The notes beneath the pieces are model-generated. The model did not search any database, was not told where the DNA came from, and saw nothing but the letters and a program-made list of their open reading frames with translations. Shown piece by piece: positions 8,000 through 18,289 of a DNA stretch of 64,000 nt. Each line of letters begins with the position of its first letter. Position 1 is the first letter of the stretch. Both the position numbers and the translations under genes were made by a program. This stretch comes from Pictodentalium vernedei (taxonomy: Eukaryota; Mollusca; Scaphopoda; Dentaliida; Dentaliidae): contig CM062296.1 of assembly GCA_031216915.1 (NCBI GenBank), positions 666,952,753-667,016,752 of the forward strand, given 5' to 3'.

Positions 8000-8955
8000 A
8001 CTATGCGGCTAAGTGGAAGGTTTTCCGTCGTTGGTGTAGGGATCATTCTGTTGATATATTTGATCCCTCTATACCAGACATTGCTAACTTTCTAGTATAC
8101 TTGTTTGACGAAATCAAACTGCAACCGGTTACTATAAAGGGTTATAGATCTATGTTATCTGATACCTATGCACATCATGATAGTTTACAAATTGGATCTA
8201 ATGTCTCTTTATCGAAATTGGTTAGAAACTTTTCGATAAATAGACCCAGAACTCTTAGATTAATTCCTAAGTGGAATTTAGCTTGGGTTCTCCTTAAATT
8301 GAAGGAAAAGCCATTTGAACCTCTTGGGACAGTAGATTTCAAATTCTTATCTTATAAGACAGCTTTTCTCTTAGCTTTCTCTTCTGCCAGAAGAGTCAGT
8401 GAGCTTCATGCACTATCGGTGGATGATTCTCATTATCGTAGTGTTGGGAACACTATCACCTTCACTACTAACGTCGGTTTTTTAGCTAAGAATCAGGCTC
8501 CTAATAAATATCCGGAACCTATTGTTATTAAGGCTCTTCCGTCTTCAGACGGGCGTAGGCCTTTACTCTGTCCTGTTAGAGCACTACGTATCTATAAACA
8601 GAGATCTCAGTTCATCAGAAAGGGACGGAAACGTTTCTTTCTGTCTTTGATGCCTAATAGAAAGGACATTTCAGTCCATTCTATTGCTAGATGGATTCAG
8701 TTAACTATCCGTACTGCGTATGAAGATTTATCTTCTTCTCAGCAGTCTGTGCTTAAGATTTCTGCTCATGAAGTAAGAGCTCTTTCTACTTCCTGGGCTT
8801 ATGCTAATAGTGTTGCTATTACAGATTTAATGAAGGCTGCTTATTGGTCTCAGCCATCCACATTTACTAATTTTTATCTCAGAAATATTGAGTCCATTTC
8901 TGGAGACCTGCATTGTTTAGGTCCGTTATCTGTTGCTCAGAATGTCGTCCACTAA
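6067..8955 (+). CDS. DIRS tyrosine recombinase (A1), long overlap with RT frame
   Basis: A 962-codon frame in the same phase as gag. Its first ~640 codons run in another frame through the whole RT/RNase H/MT region and are Ser/Arg-rich with no domain I recognise. The enzymatic part is about residues 612-962: an N-terminal core-binding-like section (LNYAAKWKVFRRWCRDHSVD), then the catalytic set R776 (ARRVSELHALS), H901 and R904 (AHEVRALSTSW), W927 (AAYWSQ) and nucleophile Y937 (TFTNFYLR). Spacing and order fit phage-type tyrosine recombinases, which integrate circular DIRS DNA. The real initiation site is unknown; an internal start, splicing or reinitiation may be used. Confidence 0.9.
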   Translation: MGVDYGRPLGERSDFGRSKDILQTKASINSKSKVDSSSVKPSEKRRSAIRGAVSFNEERGRGRRKPGIAGILQPSVSGSETRRLVPSSHRFELDKQADHRSEVLYGDDSIGQSEYSGERLCNEHRSQRCVLSRHGTSDIPKVSTLRSPRSGVSVPGHVLRIESSTLGFHSSNELGNDLLPSSFVCGNVGLPGRHSSEVRQRVNASERCSESSSIAPTSRFHSKRGEVGSGAVQVIHSSGNELRDAQQSRSSAVNQSEISQLLRSLLSKYRQSHSERIYETDRSVRSRCGSHSDGTATHTASSNFLDSELECENSFARCRRSLVRSSETRDSDLGKHSVVNSRSSAAVAGSEFYHYDGCQSNRLGCIINPNGFEMPGSLGSAIPVQAHKHQGNDVNLACVTSLDGHYSRCSCPNPIQQYDSSGVYTESGRHSFSSVVQSNGKNPSVCVGTSRSSFGPSHTGSSECASRLPFSKGSLVAVGVDSQQTSIQSDLLPMGTANDRLICDTSQQSVADVCVPVSGSKSICCRRSIDPLGRNDRICVSSSAVNSTSIAKDKTISMQDSVGSISVATETVDKSTQVSVVGPTAEAPSTRGSSLAGEIAPTASQPARSQPSRFSVVRSFLHGKHFTGRAVDAISNCRRTSSSLNYAAKWKVFRRWCRDHSVDIFDPSIPDIANFLVYLFDEIKLQPVTIKGYRSMLSDTYAHHDSLQIGSNVSLSKLVRNFSINRPRTLRLIPKWNLAWVLLKLKEKPFEPLGTVDFKFLSYKTAFLLAFSSARRVSELHALSVDDSHYRSVGNTITFTTNVGFLAKNQAPNKYPEPIVIKALPSSDGRRPLLCPVRALRIYKQRSQFIRKGRKRFFLSLMPNRKDISVHSIARWIQLTIRTAYEDLSSSQQSVLKISAHEVRALSTSWAYANSVAITDLMKAAYWSQPSTFTNFYLRNIESISGDLHCLGPLSVAQNVVH

Positions 8956-9552
8956 ACAGTTGCAACTATAGTTATGCAGGCTTTCTGTTCCGGCAGTGAC
9001 TCCGTCCGGCTGCCCTCTTCGCTCTGGGCTATTTGACCCAGGGCAAGGGGAAGGGGGGGGGCGGGTGTTCCCTTAGGTCACCTGCTTTATAGTGAAAAGC
9101 AAGGGAATGCCTCCTCCAAGACAGTATTTCTGAGTCGCTTCCGGGATGGTTTTAAAGTGTAATATTAATGTTTAATTTCATTCATGTCTTATTTTTAAAG
9201 TGTAGCTCGGTGTGAAGCATTTGTATATGTCAAGTGTCAAACGGGCTTTAATATACAATACTCGGACACTTTTAAATGATTATAAAGAGTCTCAATTCTC
9301 TGGACTACTTTATTTATTGGCTTGTTTTAATAATAATTAGTATAAAGGTTATACTGGATATTAATAGAGAACATGAATGTTATTGTGCTCAATTATTAAG
9401 GGTAGTGTATCTTTCTAATTTAAATATTAAATAAGAAAGATACATGTAAAGCCTAATACTCCTTTTCTCCTTAAGGGGTTATCTCTTTATTTTATAATTG
9501 AGCTTATTGGATTTTCCTCTATGTCCTAGGCCGTCCAGCCTGTTTACTATTC

Positions 9553-9640
9553 AGCTAAGTCTGGGTCATTGGTACAGTATAAAAATGTTAAAAAATTTAT
9601 AGTAATTTATATATTTTTTATACTTACCAATGACCCAGAC
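9553..9640 (+). repeat. Internal complementary region (ICR) of A1
   Basis: 9553-9586 is the exact complement of the first 34 nt of the element (2818-2851); 9587-9640 is the exact complement of its last 54 nt (9889-9942). Together they are the reverse complement of a right-end/left-end junction, the hallmark of DIRS1-type elements and the presumed template for circularisation. Confidence 0.93.
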
Positions 9641-9715
9641 GGGGATGGCCCTCCCTGAGTTGGGAACTCTTGCCTCCCCGCTGAGTACATAGCGCTGACC
9701 AGGCACTGCCAGTAA

Positions 9716-9942
9716 GAATGATATTTGGCGCCAATTTCGGGACGACTGCGTCACTGCGCATGCGCAGTAGAGTCGTACTATGGAGGTCCTTTAGGACATG
9801 ATTTCTTTTTGTTTTGGATGCAAATTTTGGGGATTGGGGGGCAAAATTTGTGTTTGGCCCTGGTTTTTGTGGAGTTAGCACCAGCTAAGTCTGGGTCATT
9901 GGTAAGTATAAAAAATATATAAATTACTATAAATTTTTTAAC
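9716..9942 (+). repeat. Right terminal inverted repeat of A1 with extension
   Basis: Complementary to 2818-3019 but with an extra ~25-nt AT-rich tail ending TTTTTTAAC, as in classical DIRS1 where the right repeat is longer. Contains TGCGCATGCGCA at 9755-9766, TTTGGCGCCAA at 9724-9734, and a perfect donor-like GGTAAGTA at 9901. Confidence 0.92.
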
Positions 9943-10229
9943 TTTATTAATTTTAGCTGAAAAAATGTTAATAACATCATATTAGAATTAGCTTATTAAG
10001 TTTACATTACAGATTCTTATGAAATAAAATCAAAAATAATTCTCTCCAGAGTAATTAAAAATTTTCAGGTGTGAATCGTGACCATATCCAATGAATGTCA
10101 TGAATCATTGAGAGTTAGTCATATAATAGAGATGAGCTTATTTATAACGAGAAAGAAAAGGCAACTGATCCTGTGCATTTCATTTGGCTACCACAAGTTC
10201 TCTTTTTATAACCAATGCAAACTTCAAAA
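9943..10229. other. Unassigned intron between A1 and the foldback element
   Basis: AT-rich, no gene. 10201-10226 is the reverse complement of a 26-nt stretch of repeat R3 (AAGTTTGCATTGG then TTATAAAAAGAGA), a scrap of that family in opposite orientation next to the foldback terminus. Confidence 0.5.
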
Positions 10230-10480
10230 AATGAAAGTGTCAATGACACTGCAGCTTAACTTGTCTGTGTGTTGTGTTTGATGAAAAGGATAATGTTCAA
10301 TGTTTCTGAAAGGATTGTGAAATAAGACAAGAACTGTGATAATTGAGAGTATGATAATTTCTGTTCCCTACATGCTATGTTTTCAATAAGAATAATTTGT
10401 GGTGTAGACTGTACCAAAGAATTGAGACCTGGATTAATGTGGCCCTCAGTTAATATATGTCAACCAAAGTTACAGTAACA
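10230..10480 (+). repeat. Left arm terminus of foldback element
   Basis: Pairs with about 14735-15019. Landmarks on both arms: AGTGTCAATGACACT, GTTGTGTTTGATGAAAAGGA and GAAATAAGACAAGAA. The arms are clearly diverged, so the element is not very recent. Confidence 0.7.
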
Positions 10481-11090
10481 TCATTCCAAAATGAGTCATC
10501 CTACCAAGTTACAATGAAGTCCCTTCATAAATATAATTCGTAGACTTTGCTAAAGGAATCTAGGTCATGTGATGGTCTAGTGGTCCTCGTTGACCAATCA
10601 TGACCAAAATAGGACAGTCTCATCTAGATATCATACCAAGTTATCCTGCCAAGTTACAATGAAATCGCTTCATAAATATGAACTGCAGACTATGCTAAAC
10701 AAATCTAGGTCATGTGCGTGTGCAGCCATCCCGGTTGACCGATCACAGCCAAAATAGCTGACCAATCATGCCCAATCAATACCAAAATAGGACGTTCTCA
10801 TCTAGATATTATACAGAGTCCTCCTACCAGCTTACAATGAAATCCCTTCATAAATGCAAGCTGTAGACTGTGCTAAAGGCATCTAGTTAACTTGCCCCGC
10901 AGCAATTATTGCTGACCTGACCAAAATAAGATGTTCTCATCTAGACATTATACGGAGTCATCCTTCCCAGTTACAATGAAATCCCTTCATAAATGCGACC
11001 TGTAGGCTGTGCTAAAGGTTTTTGGATTTTGGGTCTGCGCAGTGGTCATAGTTGACCAAAAAGAGGACGTTCTCATCGAGATATGACCTC
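10480..11090 (-). repeat. Short inverted satellite array of foldback element
   Basis: About four degenerate ~145-bp monomers, in the opposite orientation to the main array. Each carries AAGTTACAATGAAATCC, CCTTCATAAAT and GTTCTCATCTAGA. Confidence 0.7.
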
Positions 11091-11590
11091 AAACCTGCAT
11101 ATGAAATTTCATGATGATCGGACAAGAACTATGGGGTGTAGCCCGTGCTAAAGAAAATGTGAACAGACTTCTGCACGCGTGATGGCAATTTCTTATCTTG
11201 ACTTTGTCAAGTTAAGCTAAAAATGTCAGAATCAAATGGCTATTTTTATGTATAGTGCTGGGTAGATTTGGACAATATGTACAGCAAAACCATCACCACT
11301 TGGCCAAAAAAGCAAAGAATAGTGTTTCGTGTACCATGCAGTTCGGTCTTTGTGTTTGTTAACATATATATGCTATCCTTTTGGATATTGTTTTTAGCTT
11401 AACTTGACATAGTCAAGATAAGCTATTGCCATCACACATGCAGAAGTCTGTTAGTCTGTGAGTCTGTTAGTCTGTGAGTCTGTTAGTCTGTGACGTCTGT
11501 TCACATTTTCCTTTAGCACGGGCTACACCCCGCAGTTCTTGTCTGATCGTCACGAAATTTCATATGTAGGTTTGGGGTCATGTCTAGATG
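11090..11590. repeat. Central inverted repeat and loop of foldback element
   Basis: GTGAACAGACTTCTGCAC...GTCAAGTTAAGCT pairs with AGCTTAACTTGACATAGTC...GTCTGTTCACATTTTC. A 16-bp unit (AGTCTGTTAGTCTGTG) is tandemly repeated three times at 11445-11492 on the right side only. The loop (about 11230-11390) holds no coding frame. Confidence 0.65.
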
Positions 11591-14500
11591 AGAACGTCCC
11601 CTTTTGGTCGCGATCGGGCAATCGGTATGGCTGCCCGAGCCCAAAACCCGAAAACCATTAGCACAGTCTACAGGTCGTATTTATGAAGGGATTTCATTGT
11701 AACTTGGTAGGATGCCTCTATGTAGTGCCTAGATGAGAACGTCCCCTTTTGGGCATGATCTATCAACCGTGATGGCTGCCCAAGCCCGAAACCCAAAAAC
11801 TTTTAGCACAGTCTGCAGGTCATGTTTAATGTGGAGGGATTTCATTGTAACTTGGTAGGATGACTCCTTATGGTGTCTAGATGAGAATTTCCCCATTTGG
11901 GCATGATCTGCCAACCGTGACGACTGCCCGAGCCCAAAACCCGAAAACCTTTAGCACAGTCTACAGGTCATATTTATTGAGGAATTTCATTGTAACTTGG
12001 TGGGTCGACTTCATACAATGTCTAGATGAGAAAGTCCCCCTTTGGATGTGATTGGGCAACTGTGACGGCTACGGGAGCCCGAAGCCCGAAAACCTTTAGC
12101 ACAGTCTAGAGGTCATATTTATGAAGGGATTTCATTGTAACTTGGCAGGATGACTCCAAATAATGTCTAGATGAGAACGTCCCATTTTGATCCCGGTCAT
12201 GCAGCCTTGATGGGTGCCCGAGCCCAAAAACCTTTAGCATAGGCAAAAGGTCATATTTATGGAAGGATTTCATTGTAACCTGTTAGGTTGACTCCATATA
12301 ATGCCTAGATGATGGCATCCCCTTTCGGTCGTGATTGGTCAGTTGTGATGGCTACAAGTGCCCGAAGCCTGAAAACCTTGAGCACAGTCTACAGGTCATA
12401 TTTATGAAGGGATTTCATTGTAACTTCTTAGGATCACTCCAGATGATGCTCAGATGAGATTGTCCCCTATGGTTGCAATCATTCACCCATGATGGCTGCC
12501 CGAGCCCAAAGCCCGAAAACCTTTAGCACAGTCTACAGGTCATATTTATGAAGGGATTTCATTGTAACTTGGTAGGTTAACTTCATATAATGTCTAGATG
12601 AGAACGCATGATCATTCACCCATGATGGCTGCCCGAGCCTGAAGCCCGAAAACCTTAAGCACAGTCTACAAGTCATATTTTTGAAGGGATTTCATTGTAA
12701 CTTTGTAGGATCACTCCAGATGATACCCAGATGAGATTGTCCCCTTTGGTTGCGATCATTCAACCAGAAGGGCTGCCCGAGCCCGAAGCCCGAAAACCTT
12801 AAGCACAGTCTACAAGTCATATTTATGAAGGGATTTCATAGTCACTTGGTAGGTTGACTTCATATAATGTCTAGATGAGAACATCCCCTTTTGGACATGA
12901 TTGGGCAACTTTGATGGCTAAAGGTGCCCGAAGCCCGAAAACCTTTAGCACTGTCTACAGGTCATATTTATGAAGGGATTTCATTGTAACTTGGTAGGTT
13001 GACTCCAAATAATGTCTAGATGAGAACGTCCCATTTTGGCCATGATCATTCAGCCTTGATGGGTGCCCGAGCCCAAAAACCTTTAGCATAGGCGAAAGGT
13101 TATATTTATAGAAGGATTTCATTGTAACATTGTTAGGTTGACTCCATATAATGCCTAGATGATGACGTCGCCTTTTGGTCGTGATTGGTCACTGTGATGG
13201 CTACAGGTGCCCGAAGCCCAAAAACCTTGAACACAGTCTGCAGGTCATATTTATGAAGGGATTTCATTGTAACTTCGCAGGATCACTCCAGATGATGCCC
13301 AGATGAGATTGTCCCCTTTAGTTGCGATCTTTCAACCATGATGGCTGCCTGAGCCCGAAGCCCAAAAACCTTTAGCACAGTCTAAGGTCATATTTATGAA
13401 GGGATTTCATTGTAACTTGGTAGGTTGACTTCATATAATGTCTAGATGAGAACGTCCCCTTTTTTACACGATTGGGCAACTGTGACGGCTTCAGGGGCCC
13501 AAAGCCCGAAAACATTTAGAACAGTCTACAGGTCATAATTATGAAGGGATTTTATTGCAGCTTGGTAGGATGACTCCAGATAGTGTCCAGATGAGAAAGT
13601 CCCCTTTTGGTCACGATCATTCAGCCTTGATGGCTGCCCGAGCCCAAAAACCTTTAGCATGTCTGTAGGTCGTATTTATGGAAGGATTTCATTGTAACTT
13701 GTTAGGTTGACTCCATATAATGCCTAGATGATGACATCCCCTTTTGCTCGTGGTTGGTCAACTGTGATGTCAACAGGTGCCTGAAGCCCGAAAATCTTGA
13801 GCACAGTCTACAGGTCATATTTATAAAGGGATTTCATTGTAACTTCATAGGATCACTCCAGATGATGTCCAGATGAGAATGTTCCTTTTTGGTTGCGATC
13901 ATTCAACTATGATGGCTGCCCAAGCCTAAAGCCCAAAAACCTTTAGCACAGTCTTCAGATCATATTTATGAAGGGATTTCATTGTAACTTGGTAGGTTGA
14001 CTTCATGTAATGTCTAGATGAGAACAGCCCCTTTTGGACACCATTAGGCAACTGTGTTGGCTACAGGGGCCCAAAGCCCTAAAATCTTTAGCATAGTCTA
14101 CAGGTGATATTTATGAAGGGATTTCATTGTACCTTGGTAGGATGACTCTAAATAATGTCTAGATGAGAACGTCCCCTTTTGGTCGCGATCATTCAGCTTT
14201 GATGGCTGCCCGAACCCAAAACCCCAAAACCTTTAGCATAGTCTAAATATTGGTCATATTTATGGAAGGACTTCACTGTAACCTGTAAGTCTGACTCCAT
14301 ATAATGCCTAGATGATGACATCCCTTTTTGGTCATGATTGGTCAACTGTGATGGCTTCAGGGGCCCGAAGCCCAAAAACCTTGAGCACAGTCTACAGGTC
14401 ATATTTATGAAGGGATTTAATTGTAACTTTGTAGGATCACTCCAGATGATGCCCAGATGAGATTGTCCCCTTTTGGTTGCGATCATTCAACCATGATGGC

Positions 14501-14720
14501 TGCCAGAGCCCAAAGCCCAAAAACCTTTAGCACAGTCTACAGGTCGTATTTATGGAGGGATTTCATTGTAACTTGGTAGATTGACTTCATATAATGTCTA
14601 GATGAGAATGTCCCCTTTGGACGCAATTGGGAAACTGACGGCTACAGGGGCCCAAAGCCCGAAAACCTTTAGCACAGTCTACAGTGCATATTTATGAAGG
14701 GATTTTAATGTAACTTGATA
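11500..14720 (+). repeat. Satellite array, ~145-bp monomers with four-monomer higher order
   Basis: About 22 monomers sharing ATTTCATTGTAACTTGGTAG, CTAGATGAGAACGTCCCC, CCCGAAAACC and TTTAGCACAGTC. Four variants (A: CCATATAATGCC, B: CCAGATGATGCCC, C: TTCATATAATGTC, D: CCAAATAATGTC) follow the order A-B-C-D. Type A starts near 12293, 13143, 13711 and 14297; the first interval is longer because of an extra B-C pair. Confidence 0.75.
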
Positions 14721-15147
14721 GGATGACTCATTTTGGAATAATTTCACTGTAATTTGGTAACTTTTGTTGATATACGTTAACTGTGAGGGCCATGTATATT
14801 AACTGTGAGGTCATATTAACCCACCCCTCAGATCTTTAGAACAGTGTACACCTCATATTATTTTTATCATAAACATAGCATACAGGGAACAGAAATGAAC
14901 ATATTCCCAATTATCACAATTCTTGTCTTATTTCATAATCCTTTCATAAACATTGAACATTGTCCTTTTCATCAAACACAACACACAAGTTAAGCTACAG
15001 TGTCATTGACACTTTCATTGGAGTTAGGTGTCAGTGGGGGACTGTTCTGGATGCATTTCTCCACTCCGTTGAGGGTCAAATTTCTGCCTTTTGGGTCCCT
15101 TTTGGCTGTTTGGGTTCTGTTGTGTTCCCACTGGGCCTTTATTTCCT

Positions 15148-15870
15148 GCCACCTTCCTCCAGAAAATGGGGTTATTCTGCTTCTTATTTCTGATGGGTTC
15201 ATCATCCCATCTACTTCTCTCACCTCTGTTATGCCTCGGATGGTTCCTTGAGGGCAGTGCCTTCTGCCAAAGCATGTTGAAGATTCTCATGTTTCACGGC
15301 TACGTCTGGTGAGAGTTCTACCCCCTCCATGGGGGATTTGCAGTCTACTCTTGCAGTGGATACTGTGGGAACTGTTGAAATGTCCGGTGAAGAGATGCCT
15401 GGCTCCAGTCAACATCAGAGGCTGTCGCTAGAGTTGTGACTCCTCCTTTGGAGCCGAGCTGCCACCTTCCTCTAGTAGTTGGGTTGTTCTGATTCTTATT
15501 TCTGTTGGGTTCACCATCCCATCTACTTCTGTCACCTCTGTTATGCCCTTGGCAGTGCCTTCTGCCAAAGCATGTTGAGGATTCTCATGCTTCATGCTCC
15601 ACATGTAATGGGTGTTCTTCTGATTGACCCTGTGGGCTCTGTAAGTCTTGGTCGTCCACCTTTTTGGTCTTCCATGAACTGTGCAGTGCATTTTAGTGGC
15701 CGCTCTTTCCTCGCCTGCAGGAAAGGTGCAAACTGTTTTTTGGGGCCTCGCGACATGACTACGTCTGATGAGAGTTCTAACCCCACCGTGGGGGATTGCA
15801 GTCGATTCTTGCAGTGGAAACTGCGGGAACTGTTGAAATGTCCTGTGAATAGATGCCCCTCTCCAGTCAA
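15148..15870 (+). repeat. Tandem duplication in 5' part of element E
   Basis: 15148-15410 (TGCCACCTTCCTCCAG..., GGGTTCATCATCCCATCTAC, CAAAGCATGTTGA) recurs at 15460-15870 with a ~150-bp insertion in the second copy. It lies where the gag region of DIRS elements is expected. Confidence 0.65.
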
Positions 15871-16099
15871 CATCTGAGGCTGTCGCTGCATTTTGTGCAG
15901 CCTGGACCTTCTGTCTCTCAGAGATATGTGGCGACTCTCCTGTGTTCCCGCACCTTGGATCCTCGGGGTGTTTCATACCCCTATAAGCATCTGCATTCAG
16001 ATGTTTCGGCTGCCACCTGTCACCCCGCGTTGGGAGTTCTCGAGGATTGTGACAGTTAGCTGGTTGAGCGGGTCAGGTGCAAAGCCACTTTGCTAGGTC

Positions 16100-16730
16100 G
16101 TTCCACATCGAACTGGCAGATAAAGGCCTGGAGTTTAGGCAGGCCCTCTCCTAACTCACACAGGTTCTTTCCAAGAGCCTTCCATTGACTCCAGCAAGGC
16201 TACTAATGGCTTCCAGGTCCCTCTCTGGTGCCACCTCTCGGGATTGGAAGCAGGCTGCTTTCTGATCACCCTGGTGTTCTACACCATGGGAGGCATCGGC
16301 TGGTATGCCTGAGATGGGCTATGAGTCTTCCGACTCAGGGGATGGGTCAGACACACCTGACGTCGAGAGCCATCAGTCTTCTGGTTTGGGGGTGGCTCTT
16401 GACTTTGTGTTTGAGTTCCTTCTAGACCAGCCAGAGGTTTCAGCCAGGCCGCAATCATTGGTTGCATGCCTACAGCCTGTGGAGCAACCTGCTTCTGGGC
16501 ATCTTCAACCATACCAGTCGGTACAGGTGGTTGAAGCTTTTGCAGCATTGGACTCTAAGCTGAGTTCCAAGGCTATGAAGACTTTGTTCTTCACTAGGGC
16601 TGATACCTTTTTGGCCACTGTGCGTTATCATTCCTGCGATTCCGCCAATTCATTGGTCTGCCAGACTTTGATGGTCTTGGATCAGGACTCCTCCTCCCTC
16701 AGGCTTTCCAAGCCCCAAGTCAGCCATTAT
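16100..16730 (+). pseudogene. Element E gag-like remnant
   Basis: An open stretch (16305-16832 in one frame) rich in Ser/Gln/Pro that precedes the RT homology, in the position of gag. Sequence similarity to A1 gag is not obvious by eye, so the assignment rests on position. Confidence is low for the exact extent. Confidence 0.35.
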
Positions 16731-16739
16731 TCCTATGGT

Positions 16740-17250
16740 GACTTTGGAGTCCCGGTTATCGATCTGAGTATCCTAAACCAGTCTATAATTGCCCCCAGGT
16801 TCAGTATGAATACTTTCAGGTCGGCACCTTGATCCATTCACCAGGGAGATTTCACTTTCAGCATCGACCTGCGAAACGCTTACTTTCACGTTCCGATTCA
16901 TCGGACATTGCAAAAGTATCTCAGGTTTGCTTTTCTGGGGTGAGTTTACCAGTTCAAGGCCATACCTTTCGGCCTCAACCTGGTTCTTTGTGCCTTCACC
17001 CGACTGATGTCGAATGTGATAGCCTTCTAACGCACACAGTCCAGGGTGACTATTTCGCCGTATCTGAGCGATATCCTCCAGGGGCACTCCAATGCTGCTC
17101 TTCTGGAGTCTGATGTCAAAACACTGTTGAGCCTGCTCTTGTTGCTAGGGTTCAGAGCCTATGAGGAGAAGTCAGACCTGGTCCCTTCTCAGTCATTTTG
17201 TCATCTGGAGCAAGGACTCCCGTATCCGGCTGAATATGGTTGCAATTCCC
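16740..17250 (+). pseudogene. Element E reverse transcriptase remnant
   Basis: Starts VPVIDLSILNQSIIAPRF, homologous to PVIDLSWINKLIIAPKF of A1, then after frameshifts SIDLRNAYFHVPIH, YLRFAFLG, a stop, FGLNLVLCAFTRLMS, and a motif C reading YLSDIL in place of YLDDIL. Loss of the first catalytic Asp plus stops and frameshifts means no active RT. Confidence 0.7.
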
Positions 17251-17459
17251 CGGACGAGGGCAGTGATTCTCTCTGCTTTTGCCCTGACTCTGACCCAGTC
17301 CATGTCCGCGACAGCTCGGAGTATTCTCCGGTTGCTTAGTCTCTGTGGTTCAGTGACGGATCTCATTCCTTTAAGTCGGCTGCATGTCAGATCTCTCCAA
17401 CACTTTCTGCTCAGCCATTGGAGGCCATATGTCGATCCTCTGGATCTGGTACTCGATTA

Positions 17460-18260
17460 CCAGCTTCTCTCAGTCGTCACCTTCTTCCCTGGATGGATGT
17501 TCAGTGGATTATGCAGGGAGTTTCGTTGGACTTGCCCATGTCTGATCGTGTTCTGACAGCAGATGCCAGCAGTCTTGGATAGGGTGCGACATTGAATCCT
17601 CTAGGTCTCTCCCTTCATGATGTTTGGGAGCAGGATCAGGCAACTCTTTACATCGACCAGAAGGAGCTTCTTTGCCCGTCTTCTGAGTTTCAGGCAGTGG
17701 ATCCCCCACCTTTCATATCATCAGGTCCTTCTGTTGTCCAATAATTCAACAGTGGTCGTTTTCATTTGGAAACCACGGCGGCACTCACTCGTTTCCCATG
17801 TACGAATTGGCTCAGGATCTTCTACTGCTCGCTCAGGACATCAACTCCGAGGTGGTGGTTTGTCACATTCCTGGTCATCTGAATGTCCTAGTCGACTCCC
17901 TGTCCCAACAGGGCAGGGTCATTTCCACCAAGTGGATGCTTCAAAGAGCAGTGTTCCAGTCGCATTGCGATCTCTGGGGTTGTCCCCACATTGAGGCCTG
18001 TTGGAACCATCAGGTGAACATTTTCGTGTCCCCATGTACAGATCCTCTGGCTTTCGCAGTGGATGCTCTGTCATTCGATTAGAATGGTCTAGTCAGCTAT
18101 GCCTTCCAACCAGTTCTGATTCTGCCTCAGGTTCTAGCCAAGATATGAACCTGCAGTTGTTAAATCCTTCTGATCGCACTCCTGTTGCCTCAGCAGGTGT
18201 GGATCAATCAGCTTCGCTCTCTGTTGGCGGCCTTTCTGGCACGTCTCCCTCTATGTCACA
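17460..18260 (+). pseudogene. Element E RNase H and methyltransferase-like remnant
   Basis: The intact-looking part reads GGTHSFPMYELAQDLLLLAQ, HIPGHLNVLVDSLSQQGR and VNIFVSPCTDPLAFAVDALS, homologous to A1 residues ~550-670. A stop follows DALSFD, and the remaining methyltransferase part (VWINQLRSLLAAFLARLP) is in another frame. The third RNase H acid position reads SNNSTVVV, Asn as in A1. Confidence 0.7.
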
Positions 18261-18289
18261 ACCATTTTTGTCAAAGTCACCCGAGGAGG

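Larger units (their letters stand above)
2818..9942 (+). mobile_element. DIRS element A1, essentially complete
   Basis: A 7.1-kb DIRS1-type retrotransposon: left inverted repeat 2818-3019, leader about 3020-3900, gag, RT/RNase H/methyltransferase frame overlapping the recombinase frame, 3' part with G-run near 9050, ICR 9553-9640 and right inverted repeat 9716-9942. There are no LTRs, protease or DDE integrase. The two inverted repeats differ by one base in the stretch compared (2900-3019), pointing to a young insertion. All three frames are open, but the RNase H has an Asp-to-Asn change. It sits in a dynein intron in sense orientation. Confidence 0.93.
10230..15019. mobile_element. 4.8-kb foldback element with internal satellite arrays
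   Basis: Long imperfect inverted arms: 10230-10480 reads AATGAAAGTGTCAATGACAC... and its reverse complement ends at 15019. Inside, about four ~145-bp monomers lie in one orientation (10480-11090), a central inverted repeat follows (about 11090-11225 against 11395-11590), and then about 22 monomers in the opposite orientation (11500-14720). No transposase or other coding frame exists, so any mobility depends on an enzyme in trans. Target duplication is not obvious. Superfamily unknown; it recalls foldback or satellite-carrying non-autonomous transposons. Confidence 0.75.

Noticed and set aside
6067-8955. Crypton (recombinase-only DNA transposon)
   Set aside because: The recombinase overlaps an RT/RNase H frame in the same element.
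2818-9942. LTR retrotransposon or Ngaro/PAT-type classification
   Set aside because: Ends are inverted, not direct or split direct repeats; there is an ICR and a tyrosine recombinase, and no protease or DDE integrase.
11500-14720. Regular repeats that might suggest a CRISPR array
   Set aside because: Whole ~145-bp units repeat with no unique spacers, in a eukaryotic intron; it is satellite DNA.
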